Source: Hymenopellis radicata (Eukaryota; Basidiomycota; Agaricomycetes; Agaricales; Physalacriaceae). From it: a stretch of 64,000 nt of DNA. The position numbers and the translations under genes were made by a program. Numbering within the stretch: position 1 is the first letter of the stretch; every line of letters starts with the position of its first letter. The notes under the pieces are model-generated. The model did not search any database and was not told where the DNA came from. It saw nothing but the letters and a program-made list of their open reading frames with translations. The DNA lies in assembly GCA_015501595.1 (NCBI GenBank), contig JADNRX010000290.1:1-64000 (forward strand), in the 5' to 3' direction. Positions 46,996-58,038 of the stretch are shown piece by piece.

Positions 46996-49900
46996 ATGGC
47001 AGAGCACTATGTTACATTGCAGGAGCCTGCAACTTGCTTTGGTCCAGAACTGGAGCTGCCCTCTTCTGTAACAACACTACTCAAAGCTGACCTACCATTG
47101 TCTCGCGCCCAAGAGGCTCTGATCAAGCGCGAACTGGATCTGGCTTGGAGCAGCGACACATCCAAGGTGCGTGAAACGTCTCAACGATTGTTGCGCCTAC
47201 TCACATCTGACATAGCGGGACAAGTTGATGCAGTGGTATCGAGCAGTTTTATGTCTGCCGGCTGGGGTCCAGGGTCTATATACCCGAGATGCGGTGGCAC
47301 TGTATTTTAATGTCTTCATGATGCACCACGCAGAGACGGAGAAGGACGAACTTGGACAGAGACTGCAAATTCTGAGAAAGACTCAGAGGAAGGTTGGACT
47401 CCTGGTACGTTCCCTCTAGACTATCGTTGAATCAGCTTAACCCTTCATTTCAGCACTTGGCGGTGTTGAATCAGGCTCACACCCAGCGAAACCCATTCGA
47501 GGCAGCTCTTAGCTACTTCCAATATGAGGACGAGGACGATGCTACTGCTGAAGCCCACGATTACGTAGAGCTGGACGACTCGGACGAGAGCGAGTCTGAG
47601 GATTCCAACGATAGCGAGTATCAAGACTCTGACAAAGAGTCCAAATCATCTATACCCAAGCCGGCGACTCAGAAACATACACATCCCATTCCGGCACAGC
47701 CCACTCTTCCCCATCTGCTCCCCAATCCAAAGGCGTCGCCGCTGATCCAATGTCAGACATGGAGAGCGAGTTTAGGTGCGTTAGTACCCATGCCCAAGGT
47801 ACATTCATAGTCACTCCGTTCAGCATGAAATGCACGCTGATATCAACATTAGGATTCCTCAGAATATACACTCGATAATCTTGTAGCTGCTCTTGATGCC
47901 ACAATTCAGTCCAAACGTCTGAAGATGAGAGCTCCGACAGAACAGTTGAAAGCGAAGCGTGCTGCTATGGGCTTCCTGATTCAAGACATGCGACGTCTAA
48001 AGCCAGCACTGGCACAGACGGAGGAGTGGCAGATTGCTCTTAAGGTATAAATGTGTTCAGCAAATCATGGCCTCTGCTTATTTCTTCGAGGAACAGGACT
48101 CCGGACTCGTTGACTTTATATTTGATATCATCGATCCGTTATATCTGTTACTGGATACGACTCACCTAACGAAACAACTAAACCGTGTTCAACGCTTTCG
48201 AGAGGCTCTCGCTCTCATGCAGCTGGAGTGGATCCCAACAGACATCAGTGCATCGTTCCAAGAAGTGCCAACCGCCTTTGAGCCCGAAGTAGTATATGAT
48301 TCCGCCAAAGTCGGTGCTCTCCAAACTTGATATTCCTTTTTTGATGATTCCCTCTGCAGCATTCTCGCGGGCGAATTCCATCTTGCCATGGTGCAAAGTT
48401 CTATGGCATCCTCAAGAAGAACAAGAATATGATCCCGAACGTAGCCATGACGGAAAGTGTCTTCTTTCTGGTCAATCTGGAGACGTTCATTTCTGCCTGG
48501 CACCTTTGGTTGGGTCCCTGTCTCCAAGCTCGGAAGTTCTACGTAGCAGATTTTGCGATGAGTCTGAAGGACTCGTACAGCACACTCTGCCAATGGTTGA
48601 AGCAAGAGTTTCTCTCACCGCACTCGGCCGTCGGGAAACTTATGACTGAAGAGGATATGACGGATACATTTCAAGTCACAATCCATCGTACCTGTAAGCT
48701 GAAGGCGTCTTTACAGCGTCTCGAGCAGCACCTTCATCAGCATGATATTACTGCTGTAAGTCTGCCTCAGACCATCGTATGTTCCTAACCTTTTACTGTA
48801 GATCGATCGTCTTCGCCTTGAAGAACAGTTTGGTCGTGACCAATATCAGGTACAGTGTTTTGGCCCAAGTGTGCTGCTGAGATAATATGTTCTGCAGGTA
48901 ATCTCGTGCAAGGAGTGCTATGGACTTCCTCCCAATCAGCAATGCAGTCGCGTCATCGAGCTCGAACATCAAGAGGTCGAGCACATCCTCAAGCATGGGA
49001 TCAGTCTCGTACCAGAGAGCGAGAGACTTGCCCAAGACAATAAGGTATGTCACTCTATTGCTCTCTTAACATTTATGAAAACAAGATTCTACTAGCCGAC
49101 TGGAACAACGCCGGTACACTCACCATATGAGCTGAATATGTCTCGACTTGCCAAGAATCCTGATACAGTAGCACGGTGTTCTCGGGAGATTATTGTTCTT
49201 GTAGACGGCTCGAAGGGGATGCTATCACCTATAAGTTTGTCAATGCCTACGGATACCGTTCAGGTACGGGACGAGCGTGGTACTCATTATTTTGAACCGG
49301 TGCGCTCAAACCTTTACTGTACTTTCTTCTGGCTAACTTATCATAAGCTGGACTTCATCATCTACGATGGACTCGATGACGAATCCTTAGCTGAAAGTAT
49401 CTCGCATCAAAAAAATCTCCGTTGTAAGTTTGTAATATATACCTTTTCAGTCTAACGGTTCTCTAGATATGGCACCCCTTGTGCGCGGAAAAAAATTCTC
49501 TGAGCATGGAGCTGGTTTCATGGGCGGCAATGGTGATCGCCAAGCTGCGGGAGGTGCACGGGGCGACACATTCGGAGGTTACAAGAATGAGGAAGCTGAG
49601 ACTATTCGAGGGATACATGTACAGTTTGACCACCTTGTCGTACGTGTTTCTGATGTGATCCGGTCCTTAGTACTAACCTTCTTATAGGGTGGAGCAATGA
49701 TGGATACCGTAGCAAAATTCGCCTGTCCCTCTATCTGGAGACGCATGCAGGCCGATATTCAATCCGCTTCGAAACTTGGTATTACTGGACACAACATCTA
49801 CGCGTGTAATGGATACTGCGCGTGTATCCATGTCGATGTTGATGCAGGGCATGGACTCTGTATTCAACTGGAGTGGTTAGCAGATCGACGGTATGACGAA

Positions 49901-50274
49901 TATGGGTTCTGTCAACCTTCCTGGAAGTACTGGATCGCGACTGAACCAAATACATTATGGTATATCTTATCTGTTACATGTTCTAATAAGCTCAATACCT
50001 CCTCAGGTCCTTTTGCAGTGCCCATCCTCATGGAACTATGCTTCCGTCGCTACGACCACTGGACCCAGACATGATCTCCGCACCATTCGTAGGAAGCAAC
50101 CTTACTACTACTGCTTCAATGGGCGCTTTCACGAGCAGTTCAACAGTAGTCAGAGGAAGTGCCCATGGTGCGTCGAACAGATCAGCACAACAGGCAAGCG
50201 GAAGCGGAAGCGGACTCGGATCGGTCAACTATCACCATCTCCGGCCTAGAGACAATCATACGGACGTGTTGTAG
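46996..50274 (+). CDS. Uncharacterised protein with candidate 2OG-Fe(II) dioxygenase C-terminus
   Basis: Starts MAEHYVTLQEPATCFGPELE and contains an acidic Ser/Asp run (DDSDESESEDSNDSEYQDSD), helical regions (NLETFISAWHLWLGPCLQAR), and a Cys pair (SCKECYGLPPNQQC). The C-terminal ~200 residues read GAGFMGGNGDRQAAGGARGD, CPSIWRRMQADIQSASKLGI, ACNGYCACIHVDVDAGHGLC, SWKYWIATEPNTLWSFCSAH (intron inside) and PHGTMLPSLRP. HxD (HVD), a later His in HGTMLP and a following Arg fit the metal and 2-oxoglutarate ligands of Fe(II) dioxygenases, and the order resembles mushroom TET/JBP-like proteins linked to transposons. This is inference from motifs. About fourteen introns are required. It converges with the adjacent transposase, 130 bases away. 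Confidence 0.5.
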
Positions 50275-50407
50275 TGCCTCTTTCAACACGTACAAGCACT
50301 GGTCGCCACAAGACGTTACCTAAGAAGAATGTTCAGGCAGCTCAAAAACACGCACGGGCGATCCGCACTATAGACCAGGCAAGAACATATTGGAGGCGGT
50401 AGAACTA

Positions 50408-52373
50408 CTAACTGTACATACGATGACATATATCCAATGCCTGAATCCATACTGATTTTCGCTCCTCCATGTTAGTAGTGTCTAAGTTGGGAACCAACAT
50501 CAGCTCTTGTTGAAACTGCAGTGCATGCGGCTCATCGAATGGGCACTCGAATGATGGTACAACCACAGATGATAAACGCGTAGGTTGTCGAGGATTGAAA
50601 GGATTCTCCACAACCTCGTCCTCTTCAACCTCGAGCTGATTGTAATCCGCATGATGGCGTAAGATGCTCGGATCCTCCATATCGTCCCAATCGACACCAT
50701 AGTAGTCCAAATTGGCTATAGCTTCACTGTCTGGATTAAACGTCTCGGCTAGATTGCGATACCCATTTTGGAGTACTCCGAACAGGAACATGTCCCGAGG
50801 ACTACGAGAGCGTTCGTCGCGTATGCGGAGTTTGTGGGAATTCCATGCCTCAGCCCAGGCTGAAGCATCGTCATTCAAACCACCAAGGAAGAGAAAGTGT
50901 AGGAGCCAAATATGTTCATCAAGGTCTGGATTGAGTCCGAAATTCTTCTCCAGATCCTTCAAGAAGGTTTTCCATTTTTTTCCGAATCCACGTGTGACGT
51001 CCCGCCAGAGACGTTCAATGCGAATATTATGAACACTTCTAGATAACTTGCTCAGAGTTGTTTAGGTCACTTGAAAGATTATTCACCTTCCCCATATATA
51101 AGAGCCACGTTCTGGTCCAAAGTTTTCGTCCATAAAAGCGGCAACTAAAAGATTTTCTGTGCCATGATCGCCACGAACACGACTAGGGATTCCATGGGTC
51201 TCTGTAGCTTGTTGAAATAGCTCGAATACAGTCTCTGCTCGATTATTATCACTGGCGCGAATCCCGGTGACAAGGCGCGAGAATCCATCAATGAAGCCAT
51301 GTATGACTACACGATAGCGGATCAAACCTAGAGAGAGAAGTGAGGTTTATTCTCTAGTATAACAGTATAGAAGGTACCCACCATGCTGTCCATCATGATG
51401 CCACAGAGAGTTGGGTGCCGCCACACTATATACGCGACGTCCAATAGGGTTCGATGTAAGTCCAGCCGGTGCTCCATGAATGCGTTCATAGGATTGTCGT
51501 AAGCGCTCACGCGGAACCCGATGCCCAAGAGACTCAAGATGGCCATGGATCATGCGGCGACCAAAATCAGGAAAAATTCCCAGTATATGGCGCATAACAT
51601 TATCCAGCTCATCATCGGAGAGTTGAGACATCGGTGCAGTTGAAGAACGATAGAAGCGGAAAGTTTCTCCACTTTCAGGATCCTGATATGTGACACAGAC
51701 TGCAGATCCAGGTTCCGCAAGTCCATAATCAATGGCACGTCGGCGAATAGTTCGAGCAGAGCAGTCAAAGACTGGCGCGATGCCACTGTTACCACGAAGC
51801 TCCATAGCAGCGCGAAGAATTGTGGGATCAATCTCCTTACGTGGTCTGCCTCGTTGACCTGTATGAGATGTCGTGGTATACTAGTAGCAGCAGAGATTAG
51901 TAAATGCTCTGAACAAGGCGAACAAACTCACATCTAATTGAACAGCGTGTGTCAGATCTTCTGATTGCACAACAACTTCCTGCAGTGCCTCTCGCATATT
52001 AGAGGTACCCTCTAAAATAGTCTGGTACTCTGCAGCATCGAATATGGCTTCGTACTGCGCCACAGTCAGAATACAACGTCATCATAACTTGATAGCTTGC
52101 ACAGACCTGAGGGAGATTGTTCATAAAAGTCTCAACAGAGCGAATCTGTGCGCTCAGCCAGGCCCTATCACCTAACTGAGTACGCATAGCGGCTAGAACA
52201 CGCTCGCCCAGTTGGTGATACGCCGTCCGGATAAGCCCAACGTCATCAAGACTGGAAGGAACATTCTCTGAAAGTAGATCAGTTAAGAATGACGGGGGCT
52301 GTGAGGCAAGAGTGGCTGAAAGGAGGATAAGAAGCCAGAACAACAAAATCCCTGCGGCGGAGCGGAATCGCAT
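50408..52373 (-). CDS. Integrase-core (rve) DDE transposase, IS3EU-like
   Basis: Minus-strand exons: an N-terminus MRFRSAAGILLFWLLILLSA (unexpectedly hydrophobic), helical segments (VGLIRTAYHQLGERVLAAMR), an AT-hook-like GQRGRPRKEIDPTILRAAME, a helix-turn-helix (VFDCSARTIRRRAIDYGLAE), then the rve catalytic core: YSVAAPNSLWHHDGQHG (first Asp), YRVVIHGFIDGFSRLVTGIR, HGIPSRVRGDHGTENLLVAA (second Asp) and SVHNIRIERLWRDVTRGFGK (Glu). The C-terminus (WLLHFLFLGGLNDDASAWAE, SRSPRDMFLFGVLQNGY) ends LDICHRMYS. All three DDE acids are present and four short introns suffice, so the gene may be intact. It was not possible to define the ends of its element. Confidence 0.85.
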
Positions 52374-53062
52374 GTTGATGGTAGGAGCTAAGTCAGAATT
52401 TGAAAATAATCATGTCACACGCTTAAGGCAAATTAACGCATATTCATGATAAAAAGCATGCGGACATAAAACATAAGCATGTGATATGTATACATGTCGC
52501 AAAGCATGTGGTCTGTAGCTTGAGTAATCGTGACTGGTTCAGCTCAGTCAACTTGCCGATCACGCTGCTGCGTGAATCTATTCACCTCAGTCAGCTTGGC
52601 AATCACGCTGCTGCGTGAATCTATCACGCAACACCGTGAATCTATTCACGCCTATTCACTCAACACCGTTATTGTATTCATTCTGATTTTTTCTTAACTG
52701 TCACAGAGCTGACTGTCACCAGAGTTCACGACCATTGTGCAGTGCCAAAGTTGCCAACCTACTATTTTTTTTTTGTCCAACAAGGACACCGAAATTCTAC
52801 CTTCTTGAACCATGGCGTAACTCGTGTACAAATGACGCCACCAAATGCTTGCGGAAGTTCCCAACTGTACGCCCGCGATAATGTACGTGATTTGTGTAAT
52901 GATTACTAGAAGTCCTTCAACTTGATCAACGGAAAGTAGATACTGTAAGTACTGAAGACTGGATTCGAGATATACATCTAGGGTTCTATAGGATCAACGG
53001 CTGGTAGACAATGACGGTGTAACCAAACTTGTACGAACGACATGAATGGCCTTAACTAGACT
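52374..53062. repeat. Hairpin-rich repeats upstream of the transposase
   Basis: Two ~43 bp units (CTTGSCRATCACGCTGCTGC then GTGAATCTAT) lie at about 52550-52625. Each contains the perfect stem TCACGC/GCGTGA around a four-base loop. More CGTGAATCTATTCACG palindromes follow to 52670. They could be subterminal transposase-binding sites. From 52700 to 53062 nothing was recognised beyond a T-tract near 52765. Confidence 0.6.
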
Positions 53063-53723
53063 TCACATAGGTCGCTCTAACATGCGGGACTGAGTCTTTC
53101 GTCGTTTATGAGGACGTTGGGCGTTTGTTCGTTGACCGCCTGCTACAGGAACGAGAATTGTTCCAAAGGCGGCGCAATGTGGAAGAGGAGGAGGAGGCGG
53201 CAGATTGGATACACGAAATGGCATCCATGACTGGAGAAGCAGATCGGAGATCCGGGCAACCTGGCGGCCTTCCAAGTCTACGTGTGTAGCCCGGAAATGG
53301 GATATCAACTGTGCTGGGACCGAGAACGGCGGTCCTTTTCTACAGCCGCGGATTGGGCAGGGTAAAGCGCGTGCATGGTCCATATGGGAGTCTTTGATAT
53401 GGTCATGGAGCTCATTTTTTGTGTGATAGAGTTGAGTGTATGTGGTACATTTCTTGAGATTGCACCGATATCCTACTTGGTCTCTGCCAGTCTCCGTTCG
53501 GTGATGCTGCACCCGATGCTACAAGCAGGTCAATCCCGGGTTGTTAAGTTGAACAGATAGAACTCACACAACTGTAGGAATGCCAACACGAAAGAACGGC
53601 CGTACAGTCCCTGTCCCTGCTCCCCTCGCACGCCAAACCCGAGGCGACTATTGTGGTCTTGGCCAGTTCAAGGAAGGTATCCTCGTTGATTTCGACGACG
53701 CAAGACTCTGAGGACATGGACAT
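53063..53723 (-). CDS. C2H2 zinc-finger protein
   Basis: Exon 1 starts MSMSSESCVVEINEDTFLEL (an alternative ATG at 53762 adds 13 residues) and splices over a GTGAGT...TTGTAG intron to HRVQHHRTETGRDQVGYRCN. Two fingers of the C-x4-C / H-x4-H type are visible: CNLKKC with HDHIKDSH, and CPIRGC with HFRATH. A Pro-rich segment and a basic, NLS-like tail (RPHKRRKTQSRMLERPM) end the protein. Probably a nuclear DNA-binding protein of the Agaricomycete C2H2 group; targets unknown. Confidence 0.65.
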
Positions 53724-53762
53724 TAAACATGAGTCAGAGGTGGAAAAAAAGTTGCCTGTCAC

Positions 53763-54475
53763 ATGACCCTAGCGATGACAATCACTCGATACATTCGAAT
53801 CAGTTATCAGAATTCGAAGACAGGAAGTGCATACAGTGTCCACGTTTCGCGTAAGCAAGAATCAATTTCTCGTTATTATTTGCACTGTCGGTGCAGTCGA
53901 AGTCAGACCGTTTGCATATTGCAACGACATCTCCCAATACAATTTTCGGACGGACGCGACATTCAGCGTCCCTTTAGTCGTCTGTGAGCCAGCTTCTCCT
54001 CAAACGACGCTGACGGCTCTCATGGCTCAACCCTTCTCGTAAGCCCCATACCATCGTGGGAATGTCCGTCTGTTCTGCGCTTTTCCAAGTAGTGGACATT
54101 GACCAGACCTCGGCTTTCTGGGCAGTTGAATCTAATGTCGTAGCGTCAGCGGGCTCATACTTTTCATATCGGTAACTTACTGTTATTAAACCCGACGCAG
54201 CATTAGTGACAAGGTCTGTAATTTAGCAACGGAAGAGACACGCTGCGCGCTGCCACTGAAGTCCCGTCGATGGCCATGAAGCAAATGGGACTGCACTAGG
54301 CCTGAACTGGACGATGTAGTATCAACAAGTCGTATGATATTAAGTCTAAGCATTACCTAGGGAAATAAGTGAGATGATGAATCAAACCCATTAGACAACC
54401 TACATAATACATTTGATACAGACCATTCCTAGAAAATAAGGCAGAAATGCAGCACCACGAATGGCGTTTCTGCCG
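53763..54475. other. Stretch without a recognised gene
   Basis: Short plus-strand open frames are present (one reads MHTVSTFRVSKNQFLVIICT) but have no recognisable domain or convincing splice chain. The right part is the 3' flank of the RPC11 gene. Confidence 0.4.
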
Positions 54476-55004
54476 CTAGTTCTCTCGCCACTGGTGGGTG
54501 CAAGCTGTGCATCTAAATCGAAGTGAGATGGGAATCATGGTCAGATAGTCGCCTAGTTTTACCGATAAACTAGTATTCGCCATGAGCAGGTGAGCGGTGT
54601 AAGGGAAGGAAGCAGGCTTACACGTAGTCATGGGTTCGTCGGCAGACCTGATCTGGAGCTGATAGAAATACGCCTTGTCGTTGTTGCATTTCCCGCACGA
54701 TGCTATATAGATGGCGTCAGTAACGAGCCGGTCGAGATTCGTCAAGAGATCTAGCCTTGAGTGGCATCTGCATGCTCCCATGCCTGATCTCCTCCGAGAA
54801 CGTCGTCGATTTCCTTTCTTTTCAGTCTTGTCCGTGAAGTCATCTATTCCGGTATCAGAACGAGAAAATGCCCAGGATATATGTGGGACGGCCTACCTGC
54901 TTTGTTATAGGGAATTCGTAGGGACAGGTATTACAGGACCATTTGTTATACCCCGTCGCGGAGGAAATGACGAGCATATTGGCGCAGGTAGGGCAAAACA
55001 GCAT
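54476..55004 (-). CDS. RPC11: RNA polymerase III subunit RPC11 (zinc ribbons)
   Basis: The TFIIS/Rpb9-like small subunit of RNA polymerase III, needed for transcript cleavage and termination-reinitiation. Minus-strand exons: MLFCPTCANMLVISSATGYN and KWSCNTCPYEFPITKQ (first zinc ribbon), an intron, MTSRTRLKRKEIDDVLGGDQ and AWEHADATQ, an intron, then SCGKCNNDKAYFYQLQIRSA, DEPMTT and FRCTACTHQWREN (second ribbon). The RSADEP acidic hairpin that enters the active site is intact. The length (about 110 residues) matches the family. The start lies 141 bases from the divergent SPRY gene. Confidence 0.93.
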
Positions 55005-55145
55005 CGGAGATGGAGTAAAAAAGAGAGATCAGAGGATGACGTGAGCATGTGATCGCATCTTATCTACCCCTAACTCGCGGAATGAACATGGATTGGATAG
55101 CCTTGCTTGTCCTTTAACCGCCACCACTACAATTTATCGACAGCA
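55005..55145. promoter_or_regulatory. Bidirectional promoter region, RPC11 / SPRY gene
   Basis: 141 bases separate two divergent start codons. No TATA box or known site could be assigned with confidence. Confidence 0.45.
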
Positions 55146-56203
55146 ATGGCTGGATTTTTTCACAAATTGAAGGACTCTCTCAAAGGCGACTCTGACGGCC
55201 GCCAAAGCCAATCTACTTCGGATTTCAGATACCCGATGGACGAACCTCCTGCATGGGCGGCGGCGCCAGAGAAAAGTGTGAGTCTACAACACGCTTCATG
55301 GACGTCGCGCTAACGTAGCGACATCCCAGCACAAATATGGGAAATTCCACGAGGCTCCTGAAGACGAATATCGCGCTGCAGAGGAGTACTGCGAGCGCAA
55401 CCCTCTTCAGCCACCCCGCCTCTTGCCTTCGTATATGGTCGAGCAGATTAACGGCCTTGGAGTCAAGGCGTGGGGCCTCGAAATTCCAAATGAACCTAGA
55501 TTCGTGGGCGCTGTGTACAATATCCAGCATGACACCAAGACGCCTGCTGTGATTCGCGTGCAGACGAGCCACAAATGTCGCGATTACTGTTTGCTCAGTA
55601 ACCTGCCTATCATGGCGGGTTATTATGATATCCCGGGCAAGGTCGGATCTTATTATGAGATTCTTATCCATAAGATGGATGGTATCATCTCTGTTGGTTA
55701 GTGTCTTCCTTCCGCATATCCTTGATTACATGTTTGAATCGCTGTCTGCAGGTACAGCATGCCGGCCGTATCCTACCTGGAGACACGCAGGATGGAATCG
55801 CCTCAGCTCCGGTCTCCATCTGGACGACTTCCGCAAGTTCTTCGAAGATCCGGACGGCGGGAAGGATTACACCGACGCTCTTCAGTCTATTCGACCTGGG
55901 GACACGATAGGCTGTGGCTACGAGTACCGCAGCGGGACTCTATTCTACACCTACAACGGGATCCGTCTGCCGAATGCGTTCACGGGCATATACTTGCCCC
56001 GCCAGAACTACGATGTGTTTGCGGCGATCGGGGTGGAGGGCGTGTGTGACTTTGAGGTCAACTTTGGAGGGGAATTAGTCAAGTGGCAGGAAGGGAATGA
56101 GTGGCAGTGGAAGGTTGAGGGGATTATTGGGCGCCTTAGTGGCTCTGATGGGATCGATGAGGAACTGCCTTCGTACAGTCAGATGCAACAACCCATGTTT
56201 TGA
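55146..56203 (+). CDS. SPRY-domain protein (Ssh4/Ear1-like)
   Basis: Starts MAGFFHKLKDSLKGDSDGRQ. After two introns the SPRY domain covers most of the protein: LPSYMVEQINGLGVKAWGLE, GYYDIPGKVGSYYEILIHKM, WNRLSSGLHLDDFRKFFEDP, SIRPGDTIGCGYEYRSGTLF, TYNGIRLPNAFTGIYLPRQN and YDVFAAIGVEGVCDFEVNFG. It ends ELPSYSQMQQPMF; the PSY motif near the end may bind WW domains. Related yeast proteins (Ssh4, Ear1) recruit the Rsp5 ubiquitin ligase to endosomal cargo, but they have a membrane anchor that is not seen here. A soluble adaptor is the cautious reading. Confidence 0.85.
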
Positions 56204-56412
56204 GTTAATTCAGTCTATGAAAGACATTTTGAATGTACAACAGTTCATCTCCTTTTTTATTGCTTGAGCTTGATTTTCTTTCGAGAATGTGGCATCCAGC
56301 GCCTTGATTGAACCCTTTTGGAAGACACGACGTTTTCCGCCACACGTGATCGCATCTTTCTTCTTGACCGTCATCATCTCACCAGCAATCTGCTTCTCAA
56401 TCGCAACCAATC

Positions 56413-57335
56413 ATGTCTGGGGTTGTCAGCGTCTTTGTTGTATCTCCGGATACAAGTTCTGAAAGGAGACTCGAACTGCATACAACTGTCGAGCAACTAA
56501 AAGTAACCGATTTGGCGATTCCCATCTGGAGCGAGACTTATCTGCCCTTGCTCTCATTAGGGAAAGCTCGAGCTGATTACTGGCATTCCTGTCGCCAATC
56601 AGATTATCAAACTCTACAATTCCGAAAATGATCCCACTGTGCTCGCGGAGCTGTCTGATGACACAAAGCCACTCGGATTTTATGGTCTTCGAAGCCTGCA
56701 GTTGCTCAAAGTATGTTTCCACGTTCCTTTGAGTGTGGTTGAGTCGAGCTAATGTTACTAGGTAGACGATCTGAACCCGTCTGCCACCCTCACTGGGCAG
56801 CTCACGGACGTGTCTCAAGTCGACAAGTTCGAGTTGACAAACGCTGAGTATGAGGCGCGCGCAGGCGAGTTATTCAGATCTTGAATGATCTGTGGTTAAC
56901 GTCACTTGTAGATACCGTGCTGGCTTTCAAGCAGCGTAACAAGGTTGGACGATTCGCGCCCAAAGACCAGACCAAGGCTACTACGCCAGAGATCGATGTT
57001 AATATCCCAATCGGTTCGCGATGTGAGGTCGAGTCCACGGAGGCTGGTTTCAGTAAACGTGGGACGGTGCGGTTCGTCGGCCTAACGAAGTTTGGTACCG
57101 GTGAAGGTGTCTGGGTCGGTGTTGAGTACGATGAACCTTTTGGAAAGAATGATGGCTCGTGAGTCTCACTTCATTCTTGAATTCGGAGCGCGTCTGACGC
57201 TTCTACGAATGTAGAGTGCAAGGGGAGCGATACTTTACGTGTCGGCCCAAGTATGGTGTATTTGTGCGTCCTGAAAAGGTTAAAGTAGGAGATTACCCAG
57301 AGGAAGGGCTTGATCTTGATGATGAGGAAATGTAA
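56413..57335 (+). CDS. ALF1: Tubulin-folding cofactor B (CAP-Gly protein)
   Basis: Binds alpha-tubulin in the chaperone-assisted folding of tubulin dimers. It starts [20 protein letters not shown] with the N-terminal ubiquitin-like fold ([36 protein letters not shown]), a linker ([26 protein letters not shown]), then a CAP-Gly domain: [40 protein letters not shown] and [20 protein letters not shown]. The GKNDG signature is present. It ends [14 protein letters not shown]; the final acidic residues plus Met resemble the family's DDI/DEM-type tail. About four introns. Intact. Confidence 0.93.
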
Positions 57336-58038
57336 AGGTGTGTGGATTCTTGTCGTGAGGTTGGCATTCCGATTTTGACTTGATCTCAGTAACTGTCCAT
57401 CAGTCGCTGTCTCAAGGATTTGCTGCCTGCTGAATTACCATGTCTGGGGGTGAAGTCTCAGCTCCGTTTGTACGACTGTATAGGTCTGTGATGGCTCCTC
57501 AGCCCAATGGCACCAGTACGCCGTACCATCGATGCAGAGCAAAGAACGGGCTTGCCTCAAAGAACGGGCTTGCCTCGAGCGCTCTGCTCATCCGGCGCAT
57601 ATGATTTCCGGAGACAGGTGATTTCGTCAACTCGGGGACCGGGAGACGCGTCAAAGATTTTCACTACTGAATGCTGTAGTATATACTGTGCAGGGAAGTA
57701 AGCATTAAGGCGGCCCTATTTGTTGACGCGTATGAGAGGTCTCTGGCTCTGTGATTCGATATGATTCTGGAAATGGTGCTGCGTTCTAACGCGTCGTCCT
57801 CCGATTCGGGGCTATGACTTTTTCCGACGCGAAGTTACATTTATACAGAGCCATAATTAAGCCACGAATAAATGCCTTGAACATCCTAACTGTCAGTGTA
57901 TCGGACGCGTCCCCAAGGAGGTCCGATTACGTCATAGGTCTCACTCTGTTCCTTGCCCTCGGCGCGCCTTGGACCACTACCACCATCACCAGGATCCCCC
58001 GCCAACACCGTGCTCGACGTCGCCCGCCGCCCTTTAGA
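57336..58038. other. Intergenic region upstream of DGAT2 gene
   Basis: No gene was recognised. A 19-base direct duplication (AAAGAACGGGCTTGCCTC twice, about 57540-57575) is present. The frame of the next gene stays open for about 75 codons upstream of the chosen ATG, but without acyltransferase similarity. Confidence 0.45.
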
